A stretch of DNA of 36,473 bases from an uncultured Clostridia bacterium (GTDB lineage Bacteria; Bacillota; Clostridia; TANB77; CAG-508), in NCBI GenBank assembly GCA_944387435.1, contig CALXEW010000017.1, positions 1 to 36,473 on the forward strand, in the 5' to 3' direction. This document shows, in pieces, positions 1 to 7,326 of this stretch (within the stretch, counting starts at the first letter, position 1; each line of letters starts with the position of its first letter). The translations under genes and the position numbers were made by a program. The notes under the pieces were generated by a model. The model was given only the letters and a program-made list of their open reading frames with translations. It ran no database searches and had not been told where the DNA came from.

Positions 1-2
1 CA

Positions 3-341
3 AGTAAGATTATCAGCGAAAACCAAGTGATAGTTACAGAAAATTTACAGATAAAGAATATGGTAAAAAATCATCATTTAGCAAAATCAATAATAGATGC
101 ATCATGGTATGAGCTTATAAGACAAATAGAATATAAGGCTAAATGGAATGGAAGAAAGTATATTAAAATAGATACTTTTTATGCTAGTAGTCAGCTATGT
201 TCTGTATGTGGATATCAGAATGTAGATACAAAAGATTTATCAGTTAGGGAATGGACATGTCCTAAGTGCAAAATAAAACATGACAGGGATATAAATGCTG
301 CGACAAATATCCTAATGGAAGGATTAAGAAAAATAGCATAG
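3..341 (+). CDS. tnpB: TnpB-family RNA-guided nuclease, C-terminal part
   Basis: This is the 3' end of an IS200/IS605-family TnpB, the RuvC-like nuclease that uses an omega-RNA guide. The frame is open to the window edge, so the start lies outside. Visible are the conserved VTENLQIKNMVKNHHLAKSI stretch, a four-cysteine zinc ribbon (CSVC near codon 65 and CPKC about 20 residues later) and the closing RuvC III motif DRDINAATNIL. The stop is followed directly by the element's right end. About 113 residues of the usual 370-400 are present. Whether the rest is intact cannot be judged here. An apparent GTG start at 27 is internal to the conserved region and is not a real start. Confidence 0.9.
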   Translation, partial: SKIISENQVIVTENLQIKNMVKNHHLAKSIIDASWYELIRQIEYKAKWNGRKYIKIDTFYASSQLCSVCGYQNVDTKDLSVREWTCPKCKIKHDRDINAATNILMEGLRKIA

Positions 342-448
342 AGAAAAAATATAGGGCAGGGACTGCCCGAATTAACGCCTGTGGAGATAGTAGGTTACGA
401 GGTCTATGAAGCAGGAAGCCCATTGGCTTTAGACAATGGGTAGTTCAC
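342..448 (+). ncRNA. IS200/IS605 right end and 3' part of the omega-RNA
   Basis: The sequence after tnpB carries the structures usual for the omega-RNA and transposon right end. There is a hairpin GGGCAG/CTGCCC (354-359 with 363-368), then the GAAGCAGGAAGC block, then a terminal hairpin CCCATTG/CAATGGG (419-425 with 434-440), and finally TAGTTCAC ending at 448. In this family the guide is the host sequence just past the end, here starting at 449 (CTATAAGAGAATTAGTAA). The 5' limit of the RNA probably lies inside tnpB and is not visible. The exact end base is inferred from the near-identical end at 13350-13379. Confidence 0.65.
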
Positions 449-493
449 CTATAAGAGAATTAGTAAATAAAAATTTTGTGTGTTCGCTTGTTT

Positions 494-522
494 TTTACAA
501 AAAAATATTATATATTTATAAA
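494..522 (+). promoter_or_regulatory. Promoter of the small hydrophobic peptide gene
   Basis: TTTACA (494-499), a 17-base spacer and TATAAA (517-522) predict a start near 529 and a 5' leader of about 100 bases. The leader segment GCCACCT (554-560) can pair with the ribosome binding region AGGTGGT (618-624), so the new transcript may hide its own start, as type I toxin mRNAs often do. Confidence 0.6.
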
Positions 523-627
523 CATAGGAAATGAGAATAAGCGGAGTTGGTTGCCACCTTAACTCTTTGATGTGTACATACTTGTTCCACAGCTATTTGT
601 TGTGAGATTGACAGCGGAGGTGGTGCT

Positions 628-744
628 ATGGTAGAAACAATATTATTAACAAGCATTAAACTACTTTTCTTTGGATTAGTAGGAGTAACTATCATAAATT
701 TTGCCTTAGTCATCGTTATCGTGTATATACTACATAGGCAATAA
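628..744 (+). CDS. Small single-span hydrophobic peptide, probable type I toxin
   Basis: The gene encodes a 38-residue peptide that is almost entirely one membrane segment (LLFFGLVGVTIINFALVIVI) with a short basic tail, YILHRQ. GGAGG at 616-620 sits 7 bases before the ATG. It has its own promoter and a long leader. A convergent small RNA with a near-consensus promoter ends on its stop codon. That arrangement of a tiny hydrophobic peptide, antisense RNA overlapping the 3' end and sequestered ribosome site is typical of type I toxin-antitoxin loci (TxpA/RatA, BsrG/SR4, Fst types). I do not recognise the peptide family itself. The likely action is on the membrane. A plain small membrane protein without toxicity is the alternative. 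Confidence 0.7.
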   Translation: MVETILLTSIKLLFFGLVGVTIINFALVIVIVYILHRQ

Positions 745-827
745 AAAAATAAACCATTCTGCTTTTGACCGAGTGAATGGTTTATCTATTTGATTTCGGC
801 AACCACTTTGTGGTTTCTCCATTTCCT
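744..827 (-). ncRNA. Antisense small RNA, probable type I antitoxin
   Basis: The predicted RNA of about 84 bases runs from a TTGACA/TATAAT promoter to a strong intrinsic terminator, whose stem TAAACCATTC/GAATGGTTTA (750-759 with 775-784) is followed on the minus strand by a U-run at 743-749. It contains a second hairpin AACCAC-AAA-GTGGTT (801-815). It ends on the peptide gene's stop codon, so it is complementary to the 3' end of that mRNA. Its predicted 5' end (AGGAAATGGAG) closely matches the predicted 5' end of the mRNA (AGGAAATGAGAA), so the locus is bounded by an inverted repeat. Confidence 0.68.
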
Positions 828-833
828 ATACTT

Positions 834-862
834 ATTATACACAGATTTATTTATTTTGTCAA
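834..862 (-). promoter_or_regulatory. Consensus promoter of the antisense RNA
   Basis: Read on the minus strand this is TTGACA (862-857), a 17-base spacer and TATAAT (839-834), an exact match to the housekeeping sigma consensus. No ORF follows it before the terminator, which is why it is assigned to a small RNA. Confidence 0.75.
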
Positions 863-900
863 ATGATAAATCTAAACTTTTTATAAAAGGTGTGAATAAA

Positions 901-1224
901 ATGTTAGATAATTCTTTGAGCTATTGTATTAATGAAAAATGTAGTAAAAAAGATGAATGCTTAAGATTTAGAGAAAAGAAAAATATAAATATTGGTGAAA
1001 CGTATTTTGCATTAAATGAAGAGGATTGTTCAAAAAATAATTGCTATATAAATAAAAATGAATATTATAAAAAGATGATAATAGATGCAATAGAAAAAGA
1101 GGCAAAAGATAACATTGACAGGAAATTTCTATTAAACCTATGTTATTCTTTATTAAAAAAATCTAAGGAATTTAATTTAGATAATAAATTAAAACAAAAA
1201 ATTAGAAATTTAGAAAATAGTTAA
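901..1224 (+). CDS. Small cysteine-containing protein of unknown function
   Basis: The protein has 107 residues. The ATG at 901 is preferred because AAAAGG at 885-890 sits about 10 bases ahead of it; an upstream in-frame extension to 790 would run through the antisense RNA promoter. The N-terminal third holds a cysteine cluster (C-x4-C-x5-C, followed by two more cysteines), suggesting a small metal-binding fold. The rest is lysine-rich and helical. I do not recognise the family. It lies between the type I toxin locus and a decayed IS200 element, so it may be accessory. No operon partner is visible. Confidence 0.6.
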   Translation: MLDNSLSYCINEKCSKKDECLRFREKKNINIGETYFALNEEDCSKNNCYINKNEYYKKMIIDAIEKEAKDNIDRKFLLNLCYSLLKKSKEFNLDNKLKQKIRNLENS

Positions 1225-1290
1225 AACAATATAGAGTTTTAATTATTTTTTTATTAAGCTTAAGCATTGTGGAACGAAGTGAAACAAAAA

Positions 1291-1308
1291 CCGCTCGCTA
1301 TGCGAGTG
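1291..1308. repeat. Hairpin, possible left end of the IS200 remnant
   Basis: CTCGC/GCGAG (1294-1298 with 1302-1306) around TAT forms a compact hairpin with flanking weaker pairs. It lies about 60 bases before the first recognisable TnpA codons, where an IS200 left-end structure would be expected. Assignment to the element is by position only. Confidence 0.35.
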
Positions 1309-1330
1309 AGATTAAAAACTTATAGAAAGG

Positions 1331-1766
1331 CATCTCTTATATGATATAATATGGGTGTTCAAGCCTATAAAAATATAGGAGGAAGATAATATATTATAAG
1401 TTAAGAGAAGATATACAAGGATATATCAAAGATTTATGTAAGTGGAAAGGAGTAGAAATCATAGAGAGACATATGATGCCAGACTATGTACATTTGCTAT
1501 TATCAATACCACCAAAGCAAGAGATATCAAGTTTTATGGGGTATTTAAAAGGAAAGAGTGCAATGATGATATTTGCCAAACACACAAATTTAAGATATAA
1601 ATTTGGAAATAGTAATTTTTGGGCAAGAGGATATTATGTAAGTACAGTAGGATTAAACAAAGCAACAATAAGAAAATATATAAGAGAGCAAGAAAAAGAA
1701 GATATGCTAGAAGATAAATTAACAAAGAGAGAAGCACATAACCCTTTTAAGGGTTGGCGAAAGTAG
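1331..1766 (+). pseudogene. tnpA: IS200-type TnpA (Y1 transposase), frameshifted and 5'-decayed
   Basis: The body is a clear IS200 Y1 transposase. It has YYKLREDI, the second half of the HUH region as YVHLLLSIPPK (1485 onward), FMGYLKGKSAMMIF, FWARGYYVSTVG, and the catalytic tyrosine helix ATIRKYIREQE. The open frame begins only at about 1371, and no start precedes the conserved core. Upstream, codons for WVFKP (1352-1366) lie in another frame and join the core if one A is removed from the A-run at 1369-1373. The N-terminus before that is weak. The element therefore looks dead. This break is in a homopolymer and is unlike the CGG-associated breaks elsewhere in the window. Confidence 0.8.
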
Positions 1767-1807
1767 TCATTACGTCAAATGTTATATGCTCTTCTAGGGC
1801 TTGTTCA

Positions 1808-1830
1808 AACCACGCGTTTTACACGTGGTT
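1808..1830. repeat. Hairpin, probable right end of the IS200 remnant
   Basis: AACCACG (1808-1814) and CGTGGTT (1824-1830) form a 7-bp stem with a 9-base loop, about 40 bases after the transposase stop. It matches the subterminal hairpin expected at the right end of IS200 elements. Confidence 0.5.
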
Positions 1831-1923
1831 ATGATTCATATAAAGCTTAACTAAAATAATAAAGAGTTAGAAAAGATAATATTAAAATATTGTTAATTAA
1901 AAAATATTAAAGGAGAGAAAAAA

Positions 1924-2835
1924 GTGAAAAAATCCGATTATGATTTTTATTATAAAAAATTTTTTAAGGAAAATAAAAATGAAGAATATAAAGTTGCAAG
2001 TTATAAAGAATTAAAAAAATTGTTTTATAATATGGAAAAGGGAAAAGAAATAAAAGAAGTTAAATATAAAGAAGCTAAAGAAATAGCAAGATTATATGCG
2101 TTAGCAACAGGACTAATAGCTATGTCAATACATGTTAGCTATGATTTTATAGAGGATAAGTATAAAAATGATAGTATAATATATTCATCGTTATTAACTA
2201 ATATATCAAATGATATTATTGCTATTATAAAACTGATTGATAATGGGTTTGAATTTCAAGCAAATAATTTGTTTAGAAATTTAATAGAATTATTATATAT
2301 TTTTTTAGTAATGTTGATTAACAAACAGAAAAGAAATGAATATTTTGATTCTGCTAGACTTGAGAATTCATATTCTGTTTGGCAAAAAAATACAAGAATG
2401 TCAAAATTAAATGAGGAATTATCGAAATACGAAAAAACTATACTAAATGAAGAATTACAAAAGAAAATGAAGGAACAAAGAACAAGAATGTATAGATACT
2501 ATTCCTCATGTGCTCATAATGATTTTAGTTCTGTATGTTTATGGTGTCATTCTCTTAATAAAGAAGTTAGTTCTGAAAGTTCTTCATATTTTAAATATAA
2601 TTTATGGGGAATATATAATTATAGAGCTAAAGAAATACTAGAAGCTTTAAATAGACTTATGTGGATATATTCTACATATTTTAAAAATATTATTACTAAG
2701 CCAGAATATTTTGATAGGCGTAATTATGTTTTTAAAGAAAATTATATATTTTGGAATAGTGGTATAATGGGATTATTAATGTCAGAAAAAGAATTGATAA
2801 GTTTAATTATAAAACAAGCAGACAAAGAGTTTTAA
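1924..2835 (+). CDS. DUF5677-like protein of unknown function
   Basis: The protein has 303 residues. It starts with GTG, supported by AGGAG at 1911-1915, 8 bases upstream; no ATG lies near. A central helical region contains the FEFQANNLFRNLIELLYIF stretch, resembling the R-x-L-I-E core of DUF5677 proteins. Later there is a basic segment (MKEQRTRMYRYYS) and an HND triad region (CAHNDFSSVCLWCHS). No signal peptide is obvious. Members of this family often sit in accessory or defence-like regions, and this one stands alone after an IS remnant. Function is unknown and the family call is from memory of the pattern. Confidence 0.6.
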   Translation: MKKSDYDFYYKKFFKENKNEEYKVASYKELKKLFYNMEKGKEIKEVKYKEAKEIARLYALATGLIAMSIHVSYDFIEDKYKNDSIIYSSLLTNISNDIIAIIKLIDNGFEFQANNLFRNLIELLYIFLVMLINKQKRNEYFDSARLENSYSVWQKNTRMSKLNEELSKYEKTILNEELQKKMKEQRTRMYRYYSSCAHNDFSSVCLWCHSLNKEVSSESSSYFKYNLWGIYNYRAKEILEALNRLMWIYSTYFKNIITKPEYFDRRNYVFKENYIFWNSGIMGLLMSEKELISLIIKQADKEF

Positions 2836-2867
2836 AATATGAAATTTTATAAATTAATACAAAAATA

Positions 2868-2902
2868 GAACTAGATTTACTTATTTAGAAGAAATCTAGT
2901 TC
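2868..2902 (-). terminator. Intrinsic terminator
   Basis: GAACTAGATTT (2868-2878) pairs perfectly with AAATCTAGTTC (2892-2902). The T-rich tract lies on the minus-strand side, so it mainly ends the oxidoreductase transcript, though it may also serve the convergent plus-strand gene. Confidence 0.6.
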
Positions 2903-2994
2903 AATAAACAAAAAATAAACATATAAATATATGATTTATTCTAAAAGCATTTTAGCAAAAAAAATGCTAGAAGTCAACAAATTTAGCAAATAAT

Positions 2995-4503
2995 TTATAA
3001 ATCATAAATATCTAAATTTTTAAAAGCAGGGTCATATAAATTTGTACCATCAAAATTAAATCTAGAACCATGACAAGGGCAGTCCCAAGTCTTATCAATA
3101 TCATTCCATGAAAGCAGACAACCTAGGTGTGTACATATAGGTTTTACTGCATAAATTTTACCATCAGGATTTTTATAAATACCTATTTTTTCACCGTTAA
3201 CTTCAATAATACTACCGGAATTATTTTTTATTTTCTCGAAATCCATATTACTTTTTTTAAGTTTATCTAGTAGAAGAGAATTAGTAGATTGAACAACCAT
3301 ATTTTTTAGTTCATCTATATTTTTTATAGGTTTTATCCTAGAAGGTTTAAATAAATAAGCATATTTATTATAATTTCCTGAAATTTTATCTACAATAATA
3401 TTAGCAGCTATATTAGATAAAGTCATGCCCCATTTTTTAAAACCTGTTCCAATAAACATATTTGGCATGCTAGTGGAAAAAGAACCAATATAAGGTATTT
3501 TATCTAAAGAAATACAATCTCTAGTATTCCATCTAAATAAAATCTCCGAATCAGGATAATATTTTTTTGAAATTTCTTCTAATTTACCATAAGTATCTTT
3601 ATATGAGCTAGGATGTCCAGTTTTGTGATCCATTCCGCCAATTAATAAAAGTTCTTTGTTATTATATTTTGCAGTTCTAAAAGAAAAAGCAGGAGTGCTA
3701 CTAGATATGTGCATACCATTAAATAAAGTTTTTTTAGTATCTACAGCAATTAAATAAGATGTTGATTGATACATTTTTAGAAAATATAAACCAGGAAAAT
3801 TAATAAAAGGATAGTGACTTGCAATAATAACATATTTGGATTTTATATTATGGTCTTTTGTGTATGTTATATAATCACCATTATCCGTTTTTACATCTAC
3901 TGCGGTTGTATTATTATAAATTTCACCGTTTGCTTTTGTAATACATTTAGATAATCTAGCTAAATATTTTACTGGATGGAATTCAGCTTGGTTTCTAAAA
4001 CAAATAGCTGCTAACACATCAAGAGGAAGTCCTGTTTTAGTAACAAGTTCACAATTATAATCTAGGGTAGAAACAGCATTTACCTCTTTTTTTATTAAAG
4101 AGATTTCCTCTTTTTTTGTTGTATAAACATATGCATTTTGGAGTCTAAAATCACAATTAATATTTTCTTCATCAATAATATTTTTGATATTTTGAATAGC
4201 TTCTTCATTTGCATATAAATAATCTTTTGCAAATTTTTGTCCATAAGAATTAACTAAATAATCATAAAATAATCCATGTTGACTTGTAATTTTAGCTGTA
4301 GTATGGCCGGTTGTTTTAGAAGCAATTTCAGATTTTTCTAGGATAGTTACTTTATATCCTAATTTTGTTAAATAATATCCACATGTAAGACCAAATATGC
4401 CAGCTCCTATAATACAAATATCAGTTGTAATATCTTCTGTAAGTTCGTTTTTTACATTAATATTTTTTAAAACTTCATTATTAGAAAGCCATAAAGAGTT
4501 CAT
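2995..4503 (-). CDS. FAD-dependent oxidoreductase with C-terminal Rieske [2Fe-2S] domain
   Basis: The protein has 502 residues. The ATG at 4503 is chosen over an upstream codon because AGAGGTG lies at proper distance. Residues of about 25-60 form the FAD Rossmann motif (IIGAGIFGLTCGYYL, then the acidic ILEKSE). TTGHTTAKIT is typical of the YhfW-type amino-acid-oxidase branch. The last 60 residues hold a Rieske domain with CTHLGC and CPCHGSRF, supplying two Cys and two His ligands for a [2Fe-2S] cluster. It probably passes electrons from a flavin to the cluster. The substrate is unknown. It is monocistronic, between two terminator-like hairpins and a divergent peptidase gene. Confidence 0.88.
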   Translation of the reverse strand: MNSLWLSNNEVLKNINVKNELTEDITTDICIIGAGIFGLTCGYYLTKLGYKVTILEKSEIASKTTGHTTAKITSQHGLFYDYLVNSYGQKFAKDYLYANEEAIQNIKNIIDEENINCDFRLQNAYVYTTKKEEISLIKKEVNAVSTLDYNCELVTKTGLPLDVLAAICFRNQAEFHPVKYLARLSKCITKANGEIYNNTTAVDVKTDNGDYITYTKDHNIKSKYVIIASHYPFINFPGLYFLKMYQSTSYLIAVDTKKTLFNGMHISSSTPAFSFRTAKYNNKELLLIGGMDHKTGHPSSYKDTYGKLEEISKKYYPDSEILFRWNTRDCISLDKIPYIGSFSTSMPNMFIGTGFKKWGMTLSNIAANIIVDKISGNYNKYAYLFKPSRIKPIKNIDELKNMVVQSTNSLLLDKLKKSNMDFEKIKNNSGSIIEVNGEKIGIYKNPDGKIYAVKPICTHLGCLLSWNDIDKTWDCPCHGSRFNFDGTNLYDPAFKNLDIYDL

Positions 4504-4629
4504 AAAATTCACCTCTAAAAGTAGTATAACCAACTTTTTAGAATAAATAATAAAAATTATGGAAAAATATTAATTATAGTGATATACTATGTAAAGAAAA
4601 AATAATTTTAAAAATAAGGAGGCAATTTT

Positions 4630-6033
4630 ATGGGAGAAGAATTAAAGAAAAAATTATTTAGAAATCAAACTACAGGATGGGAAAATGTAAGTGAAGAAGA
4701 AAAAGCAGAAATAAATGAAGTATCTAGAAGTTATATGAATTTTCTAAACAAGGCAAAGACAGAAAGAGAGTTTATAAAAAGAGCAAAAGAATTAGCTGAT
4801 AGCAATGGCTATAAGGATATAATGACTTTTGATACATTAAAACCAGGTGATAAAGTTTATTTTATAAATAGAAAAAAGAGCATGTATCTTGCTATAATAG
4901 GAGAAAATGATATTGAAAATGGACTACATATTATAGGGTCACATGTAGATTCACCAAGACTAGATTTAAAACCAAATCCTTTATATGAAGATGGAGGATT
5001 AGCATATTTTAAAACACATTATTATGGTGGAATAAAGAAATATCAATGGACAACTATACCACTTAGTATGCATGGAGTAATAGTTAAAACAAATGGAGAA
5101 GTAGTAGAAATTGATATTGGTGAAAACGAAGATGACCCAATATTTACAATAACAGATTTGTTACCACATTTAGCACAAGAGCAAATGGAGAAAAAATTAA
5201 AAAATGGAATAGATGGAGAGGATTTAAGTCTTTTAATTGGTAGCATTCCTTATAAAGATGGAGACAAAAAAGTTTCTGAAGGTGTAAAACTAAATATATT
5301 AAATATATTAAATCAAAAATATGGTATAACAGAAGAAGATTTAACAAGTGCAGAAATAGAATTAGTACCAGCATTTAGAGCAAGAACATTAGGATTAGAT
5401 GGAAGCATGGTTGCAGCATATGGACAAGATGATAAAGTGTGTAGCTATACTTCACTTCATGCAATGATGGAACTTCAAAATGTAAAAAATACAGCAATAT
5501 GTATTTTGTCAGATAAAGAAGAAATAGGAAGCATAGGAAATACTGGTATGGAATCTCATATGTTTGATTTCTTTATATCTGAAATATTGAATAAATTAGG
5601 AGTAAATAGGCCAAATCTATTAGATAAAGTATTTTGCTTTTCTAAAATGTTATCATCAGATGTTGACGCTGGTTTTGACCCATTATATGCTTCAGTATCA
5701 GACAAACACAATGCGGGATTCATAGGAAAAGGAATTAGCTTAAATAAATATACAGGTTCAAGAGGGAAATCAGGAGCTTCTGATGCTAATGCTGAATATG
5801 TAGCTTGGGTGAGAAATATATTAGAAAAGCATAATATAAGATATCAAGTTGCAGAATTAGGAAAAGTAGATATAGGTGGAGGCGGAACAATCGCATACAT
5901 CATAGCTAATAAAGGTGCAGATGTAATAGATTGTGGTGTTCCAGTACTTTCAATGCATGCACCATATGAAGTAACAAGTAAATTTGATATATATTCTGCA
6001 TACAAAACTTATAAAGCTTTTTGGCAAGAATAA
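4630..6033 (+). CDS. apeA: M18-family aminopeptidase
   Basis: The 467-residue length matches bacterial M18 aminopeptidase type 1. Metal-site motifs are in order: GSHVDSPRLDLKP (residues of about 99-111), the SDKEEIGSIGNTG block with the catalytic glutamate pair, DVDAGFDP, and SMHAPYEV near the C-terminus with the last histidine ligand. The enzyme is a cytoplasmic dodecameric zinc peptidase that removes N-terminal residues from peptides. AAGGAGG 7 bases before the ATG sets the start. It is a single-gene unit closed by a terminator at 6059. The gene symbol follows the usual name for this length class and is less certain than the family. Confidence 0.92.
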   Translation: MGEELKKKLFRNQTTGWENVSEEEKAEINEVSRSYMNFLNKAKTEREFIKRAKELADSNGYKDIMTFDTLKPGDKVYFINRKKSMYLAIIGENDIENGLHIIGSHVDSPRLDLKPNPLYEDGGLAYFKTHYYGGIKKYQWTTIPLSMHGVIVKTNGEVVEIDIGENEDDPIFTITDLLPHLAQEQMEKKLKNGIDGEDLSLLIGSIPYKDGDKKVSEGVKLNILNILNQKYGITEEDLTSAEIELVPAFRARTLGLDGSMVAAYGQDDKVCSYTSLHAMMELQNVKNTAICILSDKEEIGSIGNTGMESHMFDFFISEILNKLGVNRPNLLDKVFCFSKMLSSDVDAGFDPLYASVSDKHNAGFIGKGISLNKYTGSRGKSGASDANAEYVAWVRNILEKHNIRYQVAELGKVDIGGGGTIAYIIANKGADVIDCGVPVLSMHAPYEVTSKFDIYSAYKTYKAFWQE

Positions 6034-6058
6034 TAAATAGTAAAATTAAAAAATAAAT

Positions 6059-6086
6059 AACGCGTGGTTTTCCATGCGTTATTTTT
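6059..6086. terminator. Intrinsic terminator after the aminopeptidase gene
   Basis: AACGCGTGG (6059-6067) pairs with CCATGCGTT (6072-6080) around TTTT and is followed by ATTTTTG. It lies between two convergent genes, so it may work in both directions. Confidence 0.8.
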
Positions 6087-6103
6087 GTAAATAAAAGGAA
6101 AAT

Positions 6104-6445
6104 TTATTTTAAATTTTTTAACAAATCAATTATTGATGAAACGAATTCTTTTTGTTCATCAGAAAGATTAGTGATTTTTTCATATAATTCCATATTTTTT
6201 TTCACATTTGGATGTGTCATAAATTTTCCATATAAAATATTTGGTGGAACTCCTAAAATATTCATATATTGTATCAAATTTTGAGTTTTTACACCGTTAT
6301 TACCATTTTCAATTCTAGAAATATATTTCAAAGAGATTCCTAATTGTTCAGCCAAATCTTCTTGAGTAATTTTTGCTTTTTTACGAAAACTTCTTAATAC
6401 TTTACCAAAATGTTTATCGATATCAGATTTTGAAATACAATCCAT
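6104..6445 (-). CDS. XRE-family transcriptional regulator
   Basis: The protein has 113 residues. The start is set at 6445, because GGAGG lies 8 bases upstream and the longer reading would begin with a TTG inside that ribosome site. A helix-turn-helix of the Cro/CI type spans residues of about 13-65 (LRSFRKKAKITQEDLAEQLG, then ISLKYISRIENG). The remaining 45 residues are helical, ending LSDEQKEFVSSIIDLL, and probably mediate dimerisation. It is divergent from a 49-residue ORF at 6686 with about 240 bases between them, the usual setting for a local repressor. Its target is not shown by the sequence. Confidence 0.85.
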   Translation of the reverse strand: MDCISKSDIDKHFGKVLRSFRKKAKITQEDLAEQLGISLKYISRIENGNNGVKTQNLIQYMNILGVPPNILYGKFMTHPNVKKNMELYEKITNLSDEQKEFVSSIIDLLKNLK

Positions 6446-6685
6446 ATTTAATACCTCCAAGCCTTAGAAATATCAACAATAGTATAACAAGCAAGTTCTA
6501 AATATTGAACACATTAATACTAGGAATAAAATCATATGGAAATTTTTACTAAAAACTTTCAAAAACACTTGAAATTATGTATCGCATATGATAATATCTA
6601 TCTTGCTAAGGTACACTATTAGTTATACCCAAAAACAAAAGAATTATGAGTTGATATAAAAATAAGAAAAGAAGGTATGTGAAAA

Positions 6686-6835
6686 ATGGTAAGAGATGAG
6701 GATTATATTGACTTTTTAAAACTAATAGTTTCTTGTATTAGTAATGGCGATTATTTTTCAGCAAAAGAATTATCTAATTTAGAGTTAGAAAAGATGAAAC
6801 AGAAAACAAAGAATGAGAATAAAAAAATAAGATAG
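6686..6835 (+). CDS. Small acidic/basic protein of 49 residues
   Basis: This ORF runs ATG to TAG with GAAGGT about 10 bases upstream. The N-terminal half (DEDYIDFLKLIVSCISNGDY) is hydrophobic-helical and the C-terminal half is strongly lysine-rich (KMKQKTKNENKKIR). It is divergent from the XRE regulator and ends at a short palindrome (AAGATAG/CTATCTT, 6829-6843). I do not recognise a family. Small helical proteins of this type often accompany XRE regulators in mobile or prophage-derived loci. The ORF could be spurious, but start, spacing and composition look genuine. Confidence 0.5.
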   Translation: MVRDEDYIDFLKLIVSCISNGDYFSAKELSNLELEKMKQKTKNENKKIR

Positions 6836-6868
6836 CCTATCTTTTATTATAAGTTGCTTTTTACTTGC

Positions 6869-6897
6869 TTGACATATTATGTAAAACAAATTATAAT
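6869..6897 (+). promoter_or_regulatory. Consensus promoter of the 78-residue basic protein
   Basis: TTGACA (6869-6874), a 17-base spacer and TATAAT (6892-6897) match the sigma-A consensus exactly. The predicted 5' leader is about 35 bases and ends in AGGAGG at 6926-6930, 7 bases before the ATG. Confidence 0.8.
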
Positions 6898-6937
6898 AGT
6901 AAAGTATCGCTAAGCACGATTTTTAGGAGGTTGTCAG

Positions 6938-7174
6938 ATGCTTAGTGCTCAAGAAGCAAGAAAGAGGTCTGAAAAGTCGAGGAAGGCCTACCTGAAGCAT
7001 GAGTGGAAAAAACTCAAGAAAAAGCGTAAGAAAACTATCAAGCAAGGCAAGTTTTGTTTCAGGGTAAAGGAACTTTCCTATGAGGCCAGGAAGAGACTCA
7101 AAGACGACGGTGGTTATAACATCACAAGAGATGGAGATTACGAGGTTGTCAGTTGGGAAAAATCCTTGTCTTAA
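6938..7174 (+). CDS. Small basic protein, phage- or plasmid-like, function unknown
   Basis: The 78-residue protein has an intensely charged N-terminal helix (SAQEARKRSEKSRKAYLKHE then KKLKKKRKKTIK) and a compact C-terminal region (LSYEARKRLKDDGGYNITRD then YEVVSW). The layout, a coiled amphipathic helix, the LSxEARKxLKDxGY segment and an aromatic SW-type end, resembles short uncharacterised phage proteins. Base composition is visibly richer in G and C than in neighbours, and AGG, GAG and CTC codons are common, which suggests transfer. It has its own consensus promoter and strong terminator, so it is an independent, probably well-expressed unit. Nucleic-acid binding is a guess from charge only. 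Confidence 0.65.
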   Translation: MLSAQEARKRSEKSRKAYLKHEWKKLKKKRKKTIKQGKFCFRVKELSYEARKRLKDDGGYNITRDGDYEVVSWEKSLS

Positions 7175-7220
7175 AACTTGAGTGTTCTGACACATTCCCA
7201 TAGGTTTATATGGGAGAGAA

Positions 7221-7257
7221 GTAGTATGCTTTCATTATTGAAAGCATACTGCTTTTT
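7221..7257 (+). terminator. Strong intrinsic terminator
   Basis: A 13-bp stem (GTAGTATGCTTTC, 7221-7233, with GAAAGCATACTGC, 7240-7252) around ATTATT is followed by TTTTT. A smaller hairpin TCCCATA/TATGGGA precedes it at about 7196-7215. Confidence 0.88.
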
Positions 7258-7326
7258 GCTTAAAAAAATAAAATAATATTGATAAATAACAAACTATGGT
7301 TTATACTTAAAAAAATAGGGGGAAAT

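Noticed and set aside
1352..1373. A sixth frameshift of the CGGA kind, in the IS200 transposase
   Set aside because: The break is an extra A in an A-run with no CGG, and the 5' part is degraded, so it is ordinary decay of an insertion sequence.
6923..7201. A 92-residue minus-strand ORF opposite the basic 78-residue gene
   Set aside because: It is the complement of a gene with a consensus promoter, ribosome site and terminator, and has none of these itself.
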